Positions 44,445 through 53,177 of a stretch of DNA of 64,000 nucleotides are shown in pieces. The translations under genes and the position numbers were made by a program. The stretch is taken from assembly GCA_035363115.1 (NCBI GenBank), contig DAOSEM010000007.1, forward strand, positions 62,001 to 126,000. The letters run 5' to 3'. Each line of letters starts with the position of its first letter. The stretch's first letter is position 1. The notes under the pieces were generated by a model that searched no databases, was not told the origin of the DNA, and saw only the letters and a program-made list of their open reading frames with translations. The DNA comes from Syntrophales bacterium (GTDB lineage: Bacteria; Desulfobacterota; Syntrophia; Syntrophales; PHBD01).

Positions 44445-46088
44445 ATGTCGGCAACCTATGAGCCGGGACAGCCTTATCATTATCAACTCCTCATCAAGCA
44501 TATCCTCGAAATGCCCCTGGTGTTTGCACCGAACCAGGAGATCGTCTACCGGGACAAGCTCCGCCTGACATATCGCCAGTTGAATGAACGGATTCACAGA
44601 CTTGCGGGAGGCTTGGAAACGCTTGGTGTGAAAAAGGGGGATGTGGTCTGCGTTTTCGATTACGACAGCAACCGCTACCTGGAGTGTTTCTTTGCCGTGC
44701 CCATGATGGGGGCGGTCCTGCACACCCAGAACTGGCGCCTCTCACCGGACCAGATCCTCTACACGATGAACCACGCGGAGGACAAGGTCGTCATTATCCA
44801 TACGGACTTCCTGCCGCTTCTGGAGGCCGTGTGGGATCAGATCCAGACGGTCAAGACGGTGATCCTGATCACCGAGGACGGCAGCCGGCCGGTCTCGAAG
44901 ATCCCGTTCACCACCGAGTACGAAGAGCTTCTGGCCGGGGCCGCCCCACCCTATGACTTCCCGGACTTTGATGAAAACACCCGGGCCACGACCTTCTATA
45001 CCACCGGGACGACGGGGCTTCCCAAGGGCGTCTATTTCTCCCACCGGCAGCTCGTCCTTCACGCCCAGGCCCTGATGATCGTCACGGGCTCCTATGAAGG
45101 GATCGGACGCATGCGGTCTACTGACGTGTACATGCCCATGACTCCCATGTTCCACGTCCATGCATGGGGCGTGCCCTATGCGGCGACCATGATCGGTGTC
45201 AAGCAGGTCTATCCTGGGCGCTACGAGCCGGAGATGCTCCTCAAGCTGATCCTCATGGAGAAGGTCACCTTCTCCCACTGCGTGCCCACAATCATCCAGA
45301 TGCTCGTTTCCAACCCCTTCGTCAAGCAGCTCGACCTGAGCCACTGGAAAGTCGTCATCGGTGGGGCGGCCCTGTCCAAGGGGCTTGCCCTGGCGGCCAT
45401 GGAACTGGGGATCCAGATCTACGCCGCCTACGGGATGTCGGAGACCTGTCCGCTCCTGACCCTTTGCAATGTCAAGCCCTGGATGCTGGACTTGCCGAAG
45501 GAAAAACTCGTGGACTACTATACCAAGACAGGCATTCCGGCGCCGCTGGTTTACGTGCGCGTCCGCGATGCCCGGGGAAATGAATTGCCTCACGACGGGA
45601 AATCCGCCGGCGAGGTTGTTGTCCGGGCGCCCTGGCTCACGGAAGGCTATCACAAGGATCCCGAGCGAACCAGGGAGCTCTGGCGTGATGGATGGCTCCA
45701 TACGGGGGATGTGGCGAACATCGATGAGGAAGGGTACCTCCAGATCACCGACCGGATCAAGGATGTCATCAAAACGGGCGGTGAGTGGATCTCCTCCCTG
45801 GAGCTGGAAAACCTGCTCAGCCAGCATGAGGCGGTGCTGGAGGCGGCGGCAATTGGCATCTCCGACTCGAAGTGGGGTGAGCGGCCGTTCATGGTGGCCG
45901 TGCTCAAGGCGGACTTCCAGGGAAGGGTTTCTTCGGACGACCTGAAGAAATTCCTGACGGAGATGAGCGAAGGCGGCCGGATTCCGAAATACGGGATCCC
46001 TGACCGGATTGAAATTGTGAGTGAAATTCCGAAAACGAGCGTGGGTAAGATCAACAAGATTGCGCTGCGGAAGACGTACGGGGCATAA
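44445..46088 (+). CDS. Medium/long-chain acyl-CoA synthetase (AMP-binding)
   Basis: A 547-residue member of the ANL adenylate-forming family. Motifs are P-loop TFYTTGTTGLPKGVYFSH, YAAYGMSETCPLL, the hinge region WLHTGDVANIDEEGYLQITDR, KDVIKTGGEWISSLELENLL, and the C-terminal catalytic lysine segment PKTSVGKINKIALRK. It activates a carboxylic acid to its CoA thioester at the cost of ATP to AMP. In this cluster it would supply substrate for the adjacent dehydrogenases. Chain-length preference cannot be read from the sequence. Confidence 0.92.
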   Translation: MSATYEPGQPYHYQLLIKHILEMPLVFAPNQEIVYRDKLRLTYRQLNERIHRLAGGLETLGVKKGDVVCVFDYDSNRYLECFFAVPMMGAVLHTQNWRLSPDQILYTMNHAEDKVVIIHTDFLPLLEAVWDQIQTVKTVILITEDGSRPVSKIPFTTEYEELLAGAAPPYDFPDFDENTRATTFYTTGTTGLPKGVYFSHRQLVLHAQALMIVTGSYEGIGRMRSTDVYMPMTPMFHVHAWGVPYAATMIGVKQVYPGRYEPEMLLKLILMEKVTFSHCVPTIIQMLVSNPFVKQLDLSHWKVVIGGAALSKGLALAAMELGIQIYAAYGMSETCPLLTLCNVKPWMLDLPKEKLVDYYTKTGIPAPLVYVRVRDARGNELPHDGKSAGEVVVRAPWLTEGYHKDPERTRELWRDGWLHTGDVANIDEEGYLQITDRIKDVIKTGGEWISSLELENLLSQHEAVLEAAAIGISDSKWGERPFMVAVLKADFQGRVSSDDLKKFLTEMSEGGRIPKYGIPDRIEIVSEIPKTSVGKINKIALRKTYGA

Positions 46089-46153
46089 TGTTTCAGAGAC
46101 TTGCCCCTCCCGGCGGGAGGGACGGACAATCATAGACCTCAGGAGGTTTTAAA

Positions 46154-47296
46154 ATGGATTATGAGCTGTCGGAAGAACTGAAGATGTTGAAGGAGATGGC
46201 GTACAAGTTCGCGGTGGCGGAGTTCACGCCGATTTCGAAAGAGTGTGACGAGCACGAGAAGTACACCCCGGAGATCCGGAAGAAGGCGGCGGAGAACGGC
46301 CTGGTTGGGGCCTGGGTTCCGGAGGAGTACGGCGGGGCGAACGCGGGGATGCTGGGGAATGCGGTGATCACGGAAGAGCTGTCTAAGGTGGACATGGGCA
46401 TCGGGCTCAACGTGGTGGCGGCGTGCTTCGGCTGCGAGTCGATCTTCCAGTACGGCAGCGAGGAACTGAAGAAGAAATATATACCGCCGGTATGTGCGGG
46501 CGACTGGGTGAGCTCGGGCGGGTACACGGAGCCGAACGCGGGGACGGACGCGTCGGGATACAAGACGCGGGCTGTGAAGGACGGGTCGGACTACGTGATC
46601 AACGGGAACAAGATGTTCATCACGAACGGAACGGTTGCGGACTTCATGGTGACGGCGTGCATCACGAACCCCGATGAAAAGAAACACAACAGCTTCAGCC
46701 TGATCATCGTCCCGATGGATACCCCGGGGATCACGCGGAACAAGATCAAGGGGAAGCTGGGGATCCGGGCGAGCGACACGGCGGAGATCGCGCTGGAGGA
46801 CGTCCGTGTTCCGCAGGCGAACCTGATCGGGAAGGAAGGGAAGGGGTTCATCCAGCTGATGCACTTCTTCGACACGACGCGGGTCATGGTCTCGGCCCAG
46901 GGTCTCGGGCTGTCCCAGGCGTGCCTGGAGACGTCGGTGAAGTACTGCAAGGAGCGCACGGCGTTCGGGCAACCGATCGGGAACTATCAGCTGAGCCAGA
47001 AGAAGCTGACGGAGATGGTGATTCAGATTGAGGCGCTCCGCGGATTGGTGTACAAGTCGGCGTGGCTGATCGACATTGGCAAGCCGGACTACACGCTGGC
47101 GGCGATGGCGAAGTTCTACAGCGGTCAGACGGCGGTGTTCTGCGCGAATGCAGGCGTCGAACTTCACGGAGGATATGGGTACATCGACGAGTACTCGGTG
47201 CAGAAGTGGTACCGGGATGCAAAGATCCTGGAGCTTTACGAGGGGACGAAGGAAGCGGAGATCATGACCATCGGTCGGTATCTCCAGACGAGATAG
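46154..47296 (+). CDS. Acyl-CoA dehydrogenase
   Basis: A 380-residue FAD flavoenzyme introducing a 2,3-double bond in acyl-CoA. It shows the FAD/substrate loop GGYTEPNAGTDASGYKT, the region FGQPIGNYQLSQKKLTEM, and the C-terminal LELYEGTKEAEIM, where the Glu of YEGT is the expected catalytic base. The strong site aggaggttttaaa precedes ATG 46154. Codon choice is unlike its neighbours: Ala, Thr, Ser and Pro codons end very often in G (gcg, acg, tcg, ccg). Specificity (butyryl, medium chain or alicyclic acyl-CoA) is open. Confidence 0.93.
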   Translation: MDYELSEELKMLKEMAYKFAVAEFTPISKECDEHEKYTPEIRKKAAENGLVGAWVPEEYGGANAGMLGNAVITEELSKVDMGIGLNVVAACFGCESIFQYGSEELKKKYIPPVCAGDWVSSGGYTEPNAGTDASGYKTRAVKDGSDYVINGNKMFITNGTVADFMVTACITNPDEKKHNSFSLIIVPMDTPGITRNKIKGKLGIRASDTAEIALEDVRVPQANLIGKEGKGFIQLMHFFDTTRVMVSAQGLGLSQACLETSVKYCKERTAFGQPIGNYQLSQKKLTEMVIQIEALRGLVYKSAWLIDIGKPDYTLAAMAKFYSGQTAVFCANAGVELHGGYGYIDEYSVQKWYRDAKILELYEGTKEAEIMTIGRYLQTR

Positions 47297-47334
47297 GGAT
47301 AACCGTAGAAACAGTGGTTTCAATTTAAGCATAG

Positions 47335-47359
47335 CCCCTCTCCCCGACGGGGAGAGGGG
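47335..47359 (+). terminator. Perfect GC-rich hairpin between acyl-CoA dehydrogenase and NMO-like gene
   Basis: CCCCTCTCCCC (47335-47345) and GGGGAGAGGGG (47349-47359) form an 11-bp stem with a GAC loop. It is followed by a modest T-rich stretch (tatcgatttcttt) rather than a proper U-tract. It may be an attenuator, an mRNA stabiliser, or a dispersed repeat. Confidence 0.5.
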
Positions 47360-47387
47360 TATCGATTTCTTTACGAGGAGTCAGGCT

Positions 47388-48425
47388 GTGAAGACGAAGA
47401 TAACGGAGCTTTTTGGAATTCAGTATCCCATTTTGCTGTCCGGCATGAGCTGGATCAGCACACCGAAAATGGTGGCGGCCGTTTCCAACGCCGGAGGGCT
47501 TGGAATTCTGGCCACGGGAGCGTTGGGGGCGGAAGAAACCCGCAAGGCCATCCGGGAGATCCGGACGATGACGGATAAACCCTTTGGTGCGAACGCCTCC
47601 CTTCTCTTCCCGGGAGCCATGGAAAACGCCAAGATTCTTCTGGATGAGAAGGTCCCGGTCATCAATTTTGCCCTTGGAAAGGGAGACTGGATCGTCAAGC
47701 GCGCCCATGAATACGGCGGAAAGGTGGTCGCCACGGTGGTCAATGCTCGCCATGCCCTGCGGGCTCAGGATTACGGGTCCGACGGTGTCATTGCCACCGG
47801 GAACGAGGCCGCCGCCCACGGCGAAGAAGTTACCTCCCTGGTCCTGGTTCCGAGCCTGGCGGACGTCCTTACGATTCCCGTCATTGCCGCCGGCGGCTTT
47901 GCCGACGGCAGGGGGCTTGCAGCGGCCCTGGCCCTGGGGGCCGAGGGAATCGCCATGGGCACACGCCTGATGAATACGAAGGAGAGCCCTCTTCATTCGA
48001 ATTTCAAGAAGCTGTCCCTTGAGAAGGACGTCTACGACACGATCTTCTCCAAGCGGATCGACGGCATCTACTGCCGTGTTCTGGACACGGATGCGGCACG
48101 CCAGCAGGAAAAGAAGGGCCTGGACTGGATCTCGGCTTTCTTCAGTTCCCAGGACATCGCCCGGCAGATCAAGGTTCCTTTCTTCAAGCTGTTCCTCGGA
48201 GTCCTTGCTTCCGGATTCAGCAACGCCAAACAGCTTGCCTATATGGCCAACGCCTTCCGGTTCTTCAAGGCGGCGACGGAAGACGGCGACGTGGAGAAGG
48301 GCATTCTACCCATCGGCCAGAACACAGGATTGATTCACGACGAGCCGACGGTGGCGGAGCTCTTCGAGCGAATGGTGGCGGAAGCGAAGGCCGTGCAGGA
48401 AAAGATGGGCCGACAGATGGCCTGA
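47388..48425 (+). CDS. NMO/FabK-like FMN-dependent flavoprotein
   Basis: A 345-residue TIM-barrel protein of the nitronate monooxygenase / 2-nitropropane dioxygenase family, which includes FabK-type enoyl-ACP reductases. Seen are IQYPILLSGMSWISTPKMVAAVSNAGGLGILATG, the phosphate-binding IPVIAAGGFADGRGLAAALALGAEGIAMGTRLM, and a C-terminal helical region. Translation begins at GTG 47388 behind tacgaggagtcaggct. Its place after an acyl-CoA dehydrogenase suggests acyl-thioester chemistry over nitroalkane detoxification; that is inference. Confidence 0.82.
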   Translation: MKTKITELFGIQYPILLSGMSWISTPKMVAAVSNAGGLGILATGALGAEETRKAIREIRTMTDKPFGANASLLFPGAMENAKILLDEKVPVINFALGKGDWIVKRAHEYGGKVVATVVNARHALRAQDYGSDGVIATGNEAAAHGEEVTSLVLVPSLADVLTIPVIAAGGFADGRGLAAALALGAEGIAMGTRLMNTKESPLHSNFKKLSLEKDVYDTIFSKRIDGIYCRVLDTDAARQQEKKGLDWISAFFSSQDIARQIKVPFFKLFLGVLASGFSNAKQLAYMANAFRFFKAATEDGDVEKGILPIGQNTGLIHDEPTVAELFERMVAEAKAVQEKMGRQMA

Positions 48426-48433
48426 GGCGAGAC

Positions 48434-48461
48434 AAAAACCCCCTCCCGTCGGGGAGGGGGG
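48434..48461 (-). terminator. Intrinsic terminator of rpe
   Basis: CCCCCTCCC (48439-48447) and GGGAGGGGG (48452-48460) form a 9-bp stem. On the minus strand it is followed by TTTTTG (plus-strand A run 48434-48438), so it terminates rpe transcripts. On the plus strand it has no U-tract. Confidence 0.8.
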
Positions 48462-48479
48462 CCCTGTTGAAGAAGTTCC

Positions 48480-49133
48480 TTATACGGTGGTTTCCTTCAG
48501 AAGACGGATCCTTTCACCATAGTCCGGAAAGCCAAACACGGCCGCACCCGCTACGAACACCCCGGCTCCGGCCGCGGAAACCTCTCCGATGTTCTCCGGC
48601 GTGATTCCTCCATCCACCTCCAGAATGACCCGGGGAGCGATCCGGTCGATCAGCTCCTTCGCCTTTTGAATCTTGGGGAGCATGCTCCTGATGAACTTCT
48701 GCCCGCCGAATCCGGGATTCACTGTCATGAGCAGGAGCAGGTCCACGTCCGGAAGGATCTCTTCCATCATGGACAGAGGTGTCGACGGGTTCACGGAGAC
48801 CCCGGGTTTCATCCCCGCCTCACGGATCTGATACAGGGTCCGGTGCAGGTGTCGCGATGCCTCGGTGTGGACCGTCAGATAGTCGCTCCCGGCTTCTGCA
48901 AATGCATCGACATACCGTTCCGGTTCCTCGATCATCAGGTGGACGTCGAAGGGGAGCTTTGTGCACTTTCTCAGATGTCCGACGACGGCTGGTCCGATGG
49001 TGATGTTCGGGACAAAGCGGCCGTCCATGACGTCGATGTGGATCCAGTCCGCCCCGGCCTGCTCAACGGCTGCGATTTCGTCCCCGAGACGGCTGAAGTC
49101 GGCGGAAAGGATGGATGGGGCGATGCGTTTCAC
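48480..49133 (-). CDS. rpe: Ribulose-phosphate 3-epimerase
   Basis: A 217-residue TIM-barrel epimerase interconverting ribulose-5-phosphate and xylulose-5-phosphate. Signatures: IAPSILSADFSRLGDEI, WIHIDVMDGRFVPNITIGP, FDVHLMIEEPERY, MTVNPGFGGQKFI and EVDGGITPENI. These contain the metal-binding His and the two catalytic Asp residues. Start is GTG 49133 with acaagggaggac upstream, giving the normal N-terminus; an ATG at 49178 would add unrelated residues. Confidence 0.95.
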   Translation of the reverse strand: MKRIAPSILSADFSRLGDEIAAVEQAGADWIHIDVMDGRFVPNITIGPAVVGHLRKCTKLPFDVHLMIEEPERYVDAFAEAGSDYLTVHTEASRHLHRTLYQIREAGMKPGVSVNPSTPLSMMEEILPDVDLLLLMTVNPGFGGQKFIRSMLPKIQKAKELIDRIAPRVILEVDGGITPENIGEVSAAGAGVFVAGAAVFGFPDYGERIRLLKETTV

Positions 49134-49160
49134 AAAATGTCCTCCCTTGTGTCTGCCGGT

Positions 49161-49189
49161 TCCATACACAATTGGCATACCCCTGTCAA
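49161..49189 (-). promoter_or_regulatory. Sigma70 promoter for rpe
   Basis: On the minus strand TTGACA (49189-49184), a 17-base spacer and TATGGA (49166-49161), about 28 bases before the GTG start. Confidence 0.5.
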
Positions 49190-49265
49190 TTCAAGCCTTT
49201 CTTTCTTCAACCCGGCTGCATTAAGCGGAGGCACCGCCGGGCCCGGGCGCGAGGGCTGATAGGCC

Positions 49266-49294
49266 TTGACAGCCACCGGGAAAAGAACCAAGAT
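49266..49294 (+). promoter_or_regulatory. Candidate promoter for waaA
   Basis: TTGACA (49266-49271) and CAAGAT (49289-49294) with a 17-base spacer, about 50 bases before waaA. The -10 is weak. Confidence 0.3.
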
Positions 49295-49347
49295 CCTCGC
49301 CGCATCCCCGGCTCTGCAGGGGCAAACCATTACGTGACGGGACGTTC

Positions 49348-50646
49348 ATGTTTTTTTTGTACAACCTGCTGATGTTTGTCGTCGGCCTTTTCGCGATTCC
49401 CTACTATGCCGTGAAAATGTGGACTACCGGGAAGTACCGGAAAAGCCTGACACGGAAATTCGGTCATGTCGATCCCGGTTTCTTCCGGGAGCTGCAGGGA
49501 AGCCCGCGGATATGGATTCATGCCGTTTCCGTCGGGGAGGTGACGGCCGCAGCTCCGATCGTGGCCTCCCTGCGGGAGCATTATCCCGGTGCCTGCCTGG
49601 TTGTCTCGACGAGCACGGAAACGGGCCAGGACATGGCCCGGCGCATGGTCAAGGATGTCTCGGCGTTTCTTTACTATCCTCTGGATATCCCGTGGGTCAT
49701 CCGGAAGATGCTCAACGGGGTCCGTCCGGATGTCTTCATCATGGTGGAGACAGAGCTGTGGCCGAATTTCCTGAGGATCTGCCGGGACAAAGGGGTCCGT
49801 GCCCTCATGGTGAACGGCCGCATTTCGCCCCGATCGTTTCGCGGCTACCGCCTGACGCGCTTCTTCTGGAAGCCTCTCCTGAACACCATTGCGGATGTGG
49901 GGGTGATCTCCATCACGGATTCCCGCCGGCTTGTGGAACTGGGGCTTCCGGAAGACCGCGTGCATGTCCTGGGCAATGCGAAGTACGACGGCCTGGCCGC
50001 CAATGCCTCACCGATGCTTTATGAAGAGACGGTCCGGAAGCTGAATTTCAACGGATCGGAAGAGGTGCTGGTGGCGGGGAGCACCCATGAGGGAGAGGAG
50101 GCGGTGGTGCTGGAGACCTATCGCCGCCTCCTGGAAAATCATCCCGGTTTCAGGCTGATCCTGGTTCCCCGGCATGTCGAGCGTGCCCAGGCGGTGCTTT
50201 CGCTGGTTCGTTCAGCGGGCTTCGACGATGTGATCACCCTCTCGGAGATCCAGGCGGGCCGTCAACGGCAGGCCGAGCGGGTCGTACTGGTGGATGTCAT
50301 CGGGGAACTGTTCAAGCTCTACAGCGTGGCCACCGTCGTGTACTGCGGCGGCAGCCTTGTCCCGAAGGGGGGCCAGAACATCCTGGAGCCTGCCGCCTGG
50401 GGCAAGGTTGTCTTCTACGGACCCTCCATGGATGATTTCGTGGAGGAAAAAGCGCTCATGGAGGAAGCGGGGGCCGGTCTGACGGTGAAAAACGGAAACG
50501 ACCTGTATGAGGGAATCGTCCGGCTTCTCGATGATCCGGAAGATAGGACGCGCCGGGGCGGCCGCGGGCGGGATACGGTCATCGCCAACATGGGAGCGGC
50601 GCGGCGGTATGCCGCCATGGTTCGGATTCAACTGGAAAAAAAGTGA
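49348..50646 (+). CDS. waaA: 3-deoxy-D-manno-octulosonic acid (Kdo) transferase
   Basis: A 432-residue membrane-associated glycosyltransferase adding Kdo to lipid A precursors. The N-terminal anchor FFLYNLLMFVVGLFAIPYYA precedes the GT-N domain (IWIHAVSVGEVTAAAPIV, FIMVETELWPNFL, MVNGRISPRSF). The GT-B donor domain has VLVAGSTHEGEE, LILVPRHVERA and CGGSLVPKGGQNILEPAAW. It shows that the organism makes LPS. The ribosome site gacgggacg is modest. Confidence 0.95.
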   Translation: MFFLYNLLMFVVGLFAIPYYAVKMWTTGKYRKSLTRKFGHVDPGFFRELQGSPRIWIHAVSVGEVTAAAPIVASLREHYPGACLVVSTSTETGQDMARRMVKDVSAFLYYPLDIPWVIRKMLNGVRPDVFIMVETELWPNFLRICRDKGVRALMVNGRISPRSFRGYRLTRFFWKPLLNTIADVGVISITDSRRLVELGLPEDRVHVLGNAKYDGLAANASPMLYEETVRKLNFNGSEEVLVAGSTHEGEEAVVLETYRRLLENHPGFRLILVPRHVERAQAVLSLVRSAGFDDVITLSEIQAGRQRQAERVVLVDVIGELFKLYSVATVVYCGGSLVPKGGQNILEPAAWGKVVFYGPSMDDFVEEKALMEEAGAGLTVKNGNDLYEGIVRLLDDPEDRTRRGGRGRDTVIANMGAARRYAAMVRIQLEKK

Positions 50647-50703
50647 CAGTCCGCCATCCGGGCAGAGTCTTTTTCTTTGGGTTGCCGGGCTGCTTTCCGC
50701 GTT

Positions 50704-51603
50704 CTAGTCCTCCAGCTTCCTCCTGTACTCTTCCCACTTGGCATCCACCATGGCCTGCATCTGGCGCTGCTGCTCGGCATCCATCTTCCGGAAGCGCCCC
50801 TGTTTTTCCAGATAGTTGATAACGGGCAGGCGATTGCCGCGCTCTGCCTGGGTTTTGCTGCGGCCTGTGAACCGGAATTTCCCGTTTTCCATCTCGAACA
50901 GGGGGAACAGACCCGTCTCCACAGCCAGCCGGCCCATTTTTACCGTGTCCTTGGGCGGATAGGCCCAGCCCGGCGGGCAGGGAACATGAATGTGCATGTA
51001 CCGGGTGCCCCTGATCTTCTTGGCCTTCACAAACTTGTCATACAGATCGAGGGGATAAGATGGGGAGGCCGTCGCGAGATAGGCGATGTTGTGAGCCTCC
51101 ATGATCTTCAGGAAATCCTTTTTCGGCTGCTGTTTCGTGAGAATCGGCGTCGTTGTCGTCAGGGCGCCCATGGGGGTGGCGCTGGAGCGCTGGGTTCCCG
51201 TGTTCATGTACCCTTCGTTGTCATAGCAGACGTAGATAAAATCCGTTCCCCGCTCGGCGGCTCCGCTCAGGGCCTGGATCCCCATATCGAAGGTTGCCCC
51301 GTCCCCGGCGATGGCTACAACGGTGGTGTCCGCTCTGTTGAGAGCCCTGAGCCCCGCCACCAGGCCGGATGCCGATGCCGCCGTGCTGGCGAAGGAGTTG
51401 TTGAGGGCAGGCATCATGACCGGTGTGCTCGGGTAGAGACCCTGGAGGACGCAAAGGCAGCAGGCCGGAAGGGTGACGATCGTGTTTTCCCGGAGCGCCT
51501 TCAGGGCATACCGGTAGAAGAGGGACAACCCGCAGCCCTGGCAGGCCCGGCTTCCCGGGAGGATGTATTCCTTGCTGTTGATCTTGAAGAGATTTTCCGG
51601 CAT
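50704..51603 (-). CDS. 2-oxoacid:ferredoxin oxidoreductase, beta subunit (TPP-binding)
   Basis: A 299-residue thiamine-diphosphate subunit of the POR/VOR family. The iron-sulfur ligand region is SRACQGCGLSLFYRYALK, and the TPP/Mg motif is VAIAGDGATFDMGIQALSG with CYDNEGYMNTG. It is the last gene of the minus-strand operon (gamma, delta, alpha, beta). The complex oxidatively decarboxylates a 2-oxoacid to acyl-CoA, or runs in reverse with reduced ferredoxin. Whether the substrate is pyruvate or a branched-chain oxoacid is not decided by the protein; the Leu-rich operon leader favours the latter. Confidence 0.88.
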   Translation of the reverse strand: MPENLFKINSKEYILPGSRACQGCGLSLFYRYALKALRENTIVTLPACCLCVLQGLYPSTPVMMPALNNSFASTAASASGLVAGLRALNRADTTVVAIAGDGATFDMGIQALSGAAERGTDFIYVCYDNEGYMNTGTQRSSATPMGALTTTTPILTKQQPKKDFLKIMEAHNIAYLATASPSYPLDLYDKFVKAKKIRGTRYMHIHVPCPPGWAYPPKDTVKMGRLAVETGLFPLFEMENGKFRFTGRSKTQAERGNRLPVINYLEKQGRFRKMDAEQQRQMQAMVDAKWEEYRRKLED

Positions 51604-51607
51604 TGTC

Positions 51608-52816
51608 TCACCCCGTGATGCAGTTGAGCCACGTCGTTTTCTTTTCCCGCCGGCCCGCTTCCAGATCGGTCCAGCACTCCGCGGCCGCAGCCTCCAGTTC
51701 GCGGGACTTCACGTCCCGTCCCCCCAGGCCGGCTATATAGTTATATATGGCAGGCCGGCTCTCCGTTCCGAACAGCGCTCCCTTGATTTCGGTACAGAGC
51801 GCTCCCTCGTTTCCATAGCTGATGCTCTTTTCGAAGACGATCACGGCCTTTGCCCTGGACAGGGACTTTCGAACCGCTTCCTTCGGAAAGGGCCGGAAGG
51901 CCCGCACTCCGGTCACGCCGGCGCGGATTCCCCGTTCGCGGAGAGCATCGGCGGCAAGGGTGGCCTCGCTGGCGAGGGAGCCCATGGCGACGAGGAGCAG
52001 TTCCGCGTCTTCCGTCCGGTAATCCCAGACCAGGCCCCCATGGTTCCTTCCAAAGCGTTTCGCGAACGCATCGCTTGCGTCGGTGATGGCCTCCAGGGCG
52101 TCCTCCAGGGCGGCTTCCAGCTTGTAGCGCATCTCCATGTATCCGTCCCGGAGCACCCCTTCGCTGTCCGCCCGCCGGTTCGGGAAGAGAACCGGGTTCA
52201 GGCAGCGGGGGTCCTCGGGGGTGAGGATCGTGTGGGGTCTGTAGGGGGGCAGGTACTCTCGCACCGCTTCCTGCTCAGCCATCTCCACGGGCATCATGGT
52301 GTGGGAGAGGACGAAGCCGTCGTAGCAGACCATCACCGGGACGTAGACGGATTCGGCGATCCGGTAGGCCTGCAGGATCGTGTCGTGGATCTCCTGGTTG
52401 TTGCGGCAGTAGAGTTGGATCCAGCCCGTGTCCCGCTGGGCCAGGGAATCCTGCTGGTCGTTGAAGATCGTCCAGGGAGCGCCGACACCGCGGTTGACGC
52501 AGCACATGACGATGGGAAGGCGGGCACCCGCGGCCCAGTGAAGCTGCTCGTGCATGTAAAGAAGGCCGTTGGCGCTCGTTGCGGTAAAGACCCGGGCACC
52601 GACGGTGGAGGCGGAGATGCAGACGGTCAGGGCGGTGTGCTCTCCTTCGACCCGGACATATTCAGCCTTCAATTCTCCGCTTTCGATATACTGGGACATC
52701 ATTTCCGCCAGCTGAGACTGGGGGGTGATCGGGTAGGCCGCCACCACCTGTACGTCGCAGAGCATCACGGCGGCGGCCGCCGCCGAATTGCCCGTCATGA
52801 TCCGCACCTTACTCAT
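51608..52816 (-). CDS. 2-oxoacid:ferredoxin oxidoreductase, alpha subunit
   Basis: A 402-residue PorA/VorA-type subunit. It has the N-terminal pyrimidine-binding domain (GNSAAAAAVMLCDVQVVAAYPITPQSQ, then EGEHTALTVCISASTVGARV) with the YPITP motif. Domain II is VNRGVGAPWTIFNDQQDSLAQRD. A C-terminal transketolase-C-like domain has LLVAMGSLASEATLAADALR. It overlaps the ferredoxin subunit gene by eight bases, consistent with stoichiometric synthesis. Confidence 0.9.
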   Translation of the reverse strand: MSKVRIMTGNSAAAAAVMLCDVQVVAAYPITPQSQLAEMMSQYIESGELKAEYVRVEGEHTALTVCISASTVGARVFTATSANGLLYMHEQLHWAAGARLPIVMCCVNRGVGAPWTIFNDQQDSLAQRDTGWIQLYCRNNQEIHDTILQAYRIAESVYVPVMVCYDGFVLSHTMMPVEMAEQEAVREYLPPYRPHTILTPEDPRCLNPVLFPNRRADSEGVLRDGYMEMRYKLEAALEDALEAITDASDAFAKRFGRNHGGLVWDYRTEDAELLLVAMGSLASEATLAADALRERGIRAGVTGVRAFRPFPKEAVRKSLSRAKAVIVFEKSISYGNEGALCTEIKGALFGTESRPAIYNYIAGLGGRDVKSRELEAAAAECWTDLEAGRREKKTTWLNCITG

Positions 52817-53102
52817 CGGGCTGGTCCTCCCTTACCATCTGGATGGCCTTGGCCGGGCACTCCTCGGCACAGATGCCGCATCCCTTGCAGTAGTCCATGT
52901 CGATCTCGACCGGGATGGTGGCTTTGACGACACCCTCGGGACAGTAAAGCCAGCAGAGGAAACAGGCGGACTTCTTCTTCACGGCGGGGATGCATCTTGC
53001 CGGATCGATGACCGGACGGACGGTGCGCCAGTCTCCGGTCCGTCCCGCCTCCCCGATGGAGGGCTTGCACATGGCCGAAATGTTCTCGTCTCGTTTTTCC
53101 AT
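52809..53102 (-). CDS. 2-oxoacid:ferredoxin oxidoreductase, delta subunit (2[4Fe-4S] ferredoxin)
   Basis: A 97-residue ferredoxin-like subunit. The second cluster has the textbook spacing CKGCGICAEECP. The first reads CIPAVKKKSACFLCWLYCP, with a longer gap between the first two cysteines, as seen in PorD/VorD proteins. It passes electrons between the catalytic TPP subunits and soluble ferredoxin. ATG 53102 has taaaaaaacgag upstream, a weak site. Confidence 0.9.
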   Translation of the reverse strand: MEKRDENISAMCKPSIGEAGRTGDWRTVRPVIDPARCIPAVKKKSACFLCWLYCPEGVVKATIPVEIDMDYCKGCGICAEECPAKAIQMVREDQPDE

Positions 53103-53177
53103 AACCGCCTCGTTTTTTTAGGAGAGTCTCTGTCGATTACCGGGTCTCCATCATCCCGCAATGCGACCGCAGCTCTG

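Noticed and set aside
46139..47332. 397-codon minus-strand frame opposite the acyl-CoA dehydrogenase
   Set aside because: An artefact of the extreme gcg/acg codon use of that gene; the product is Arg/Leu/His repeats without a domain.
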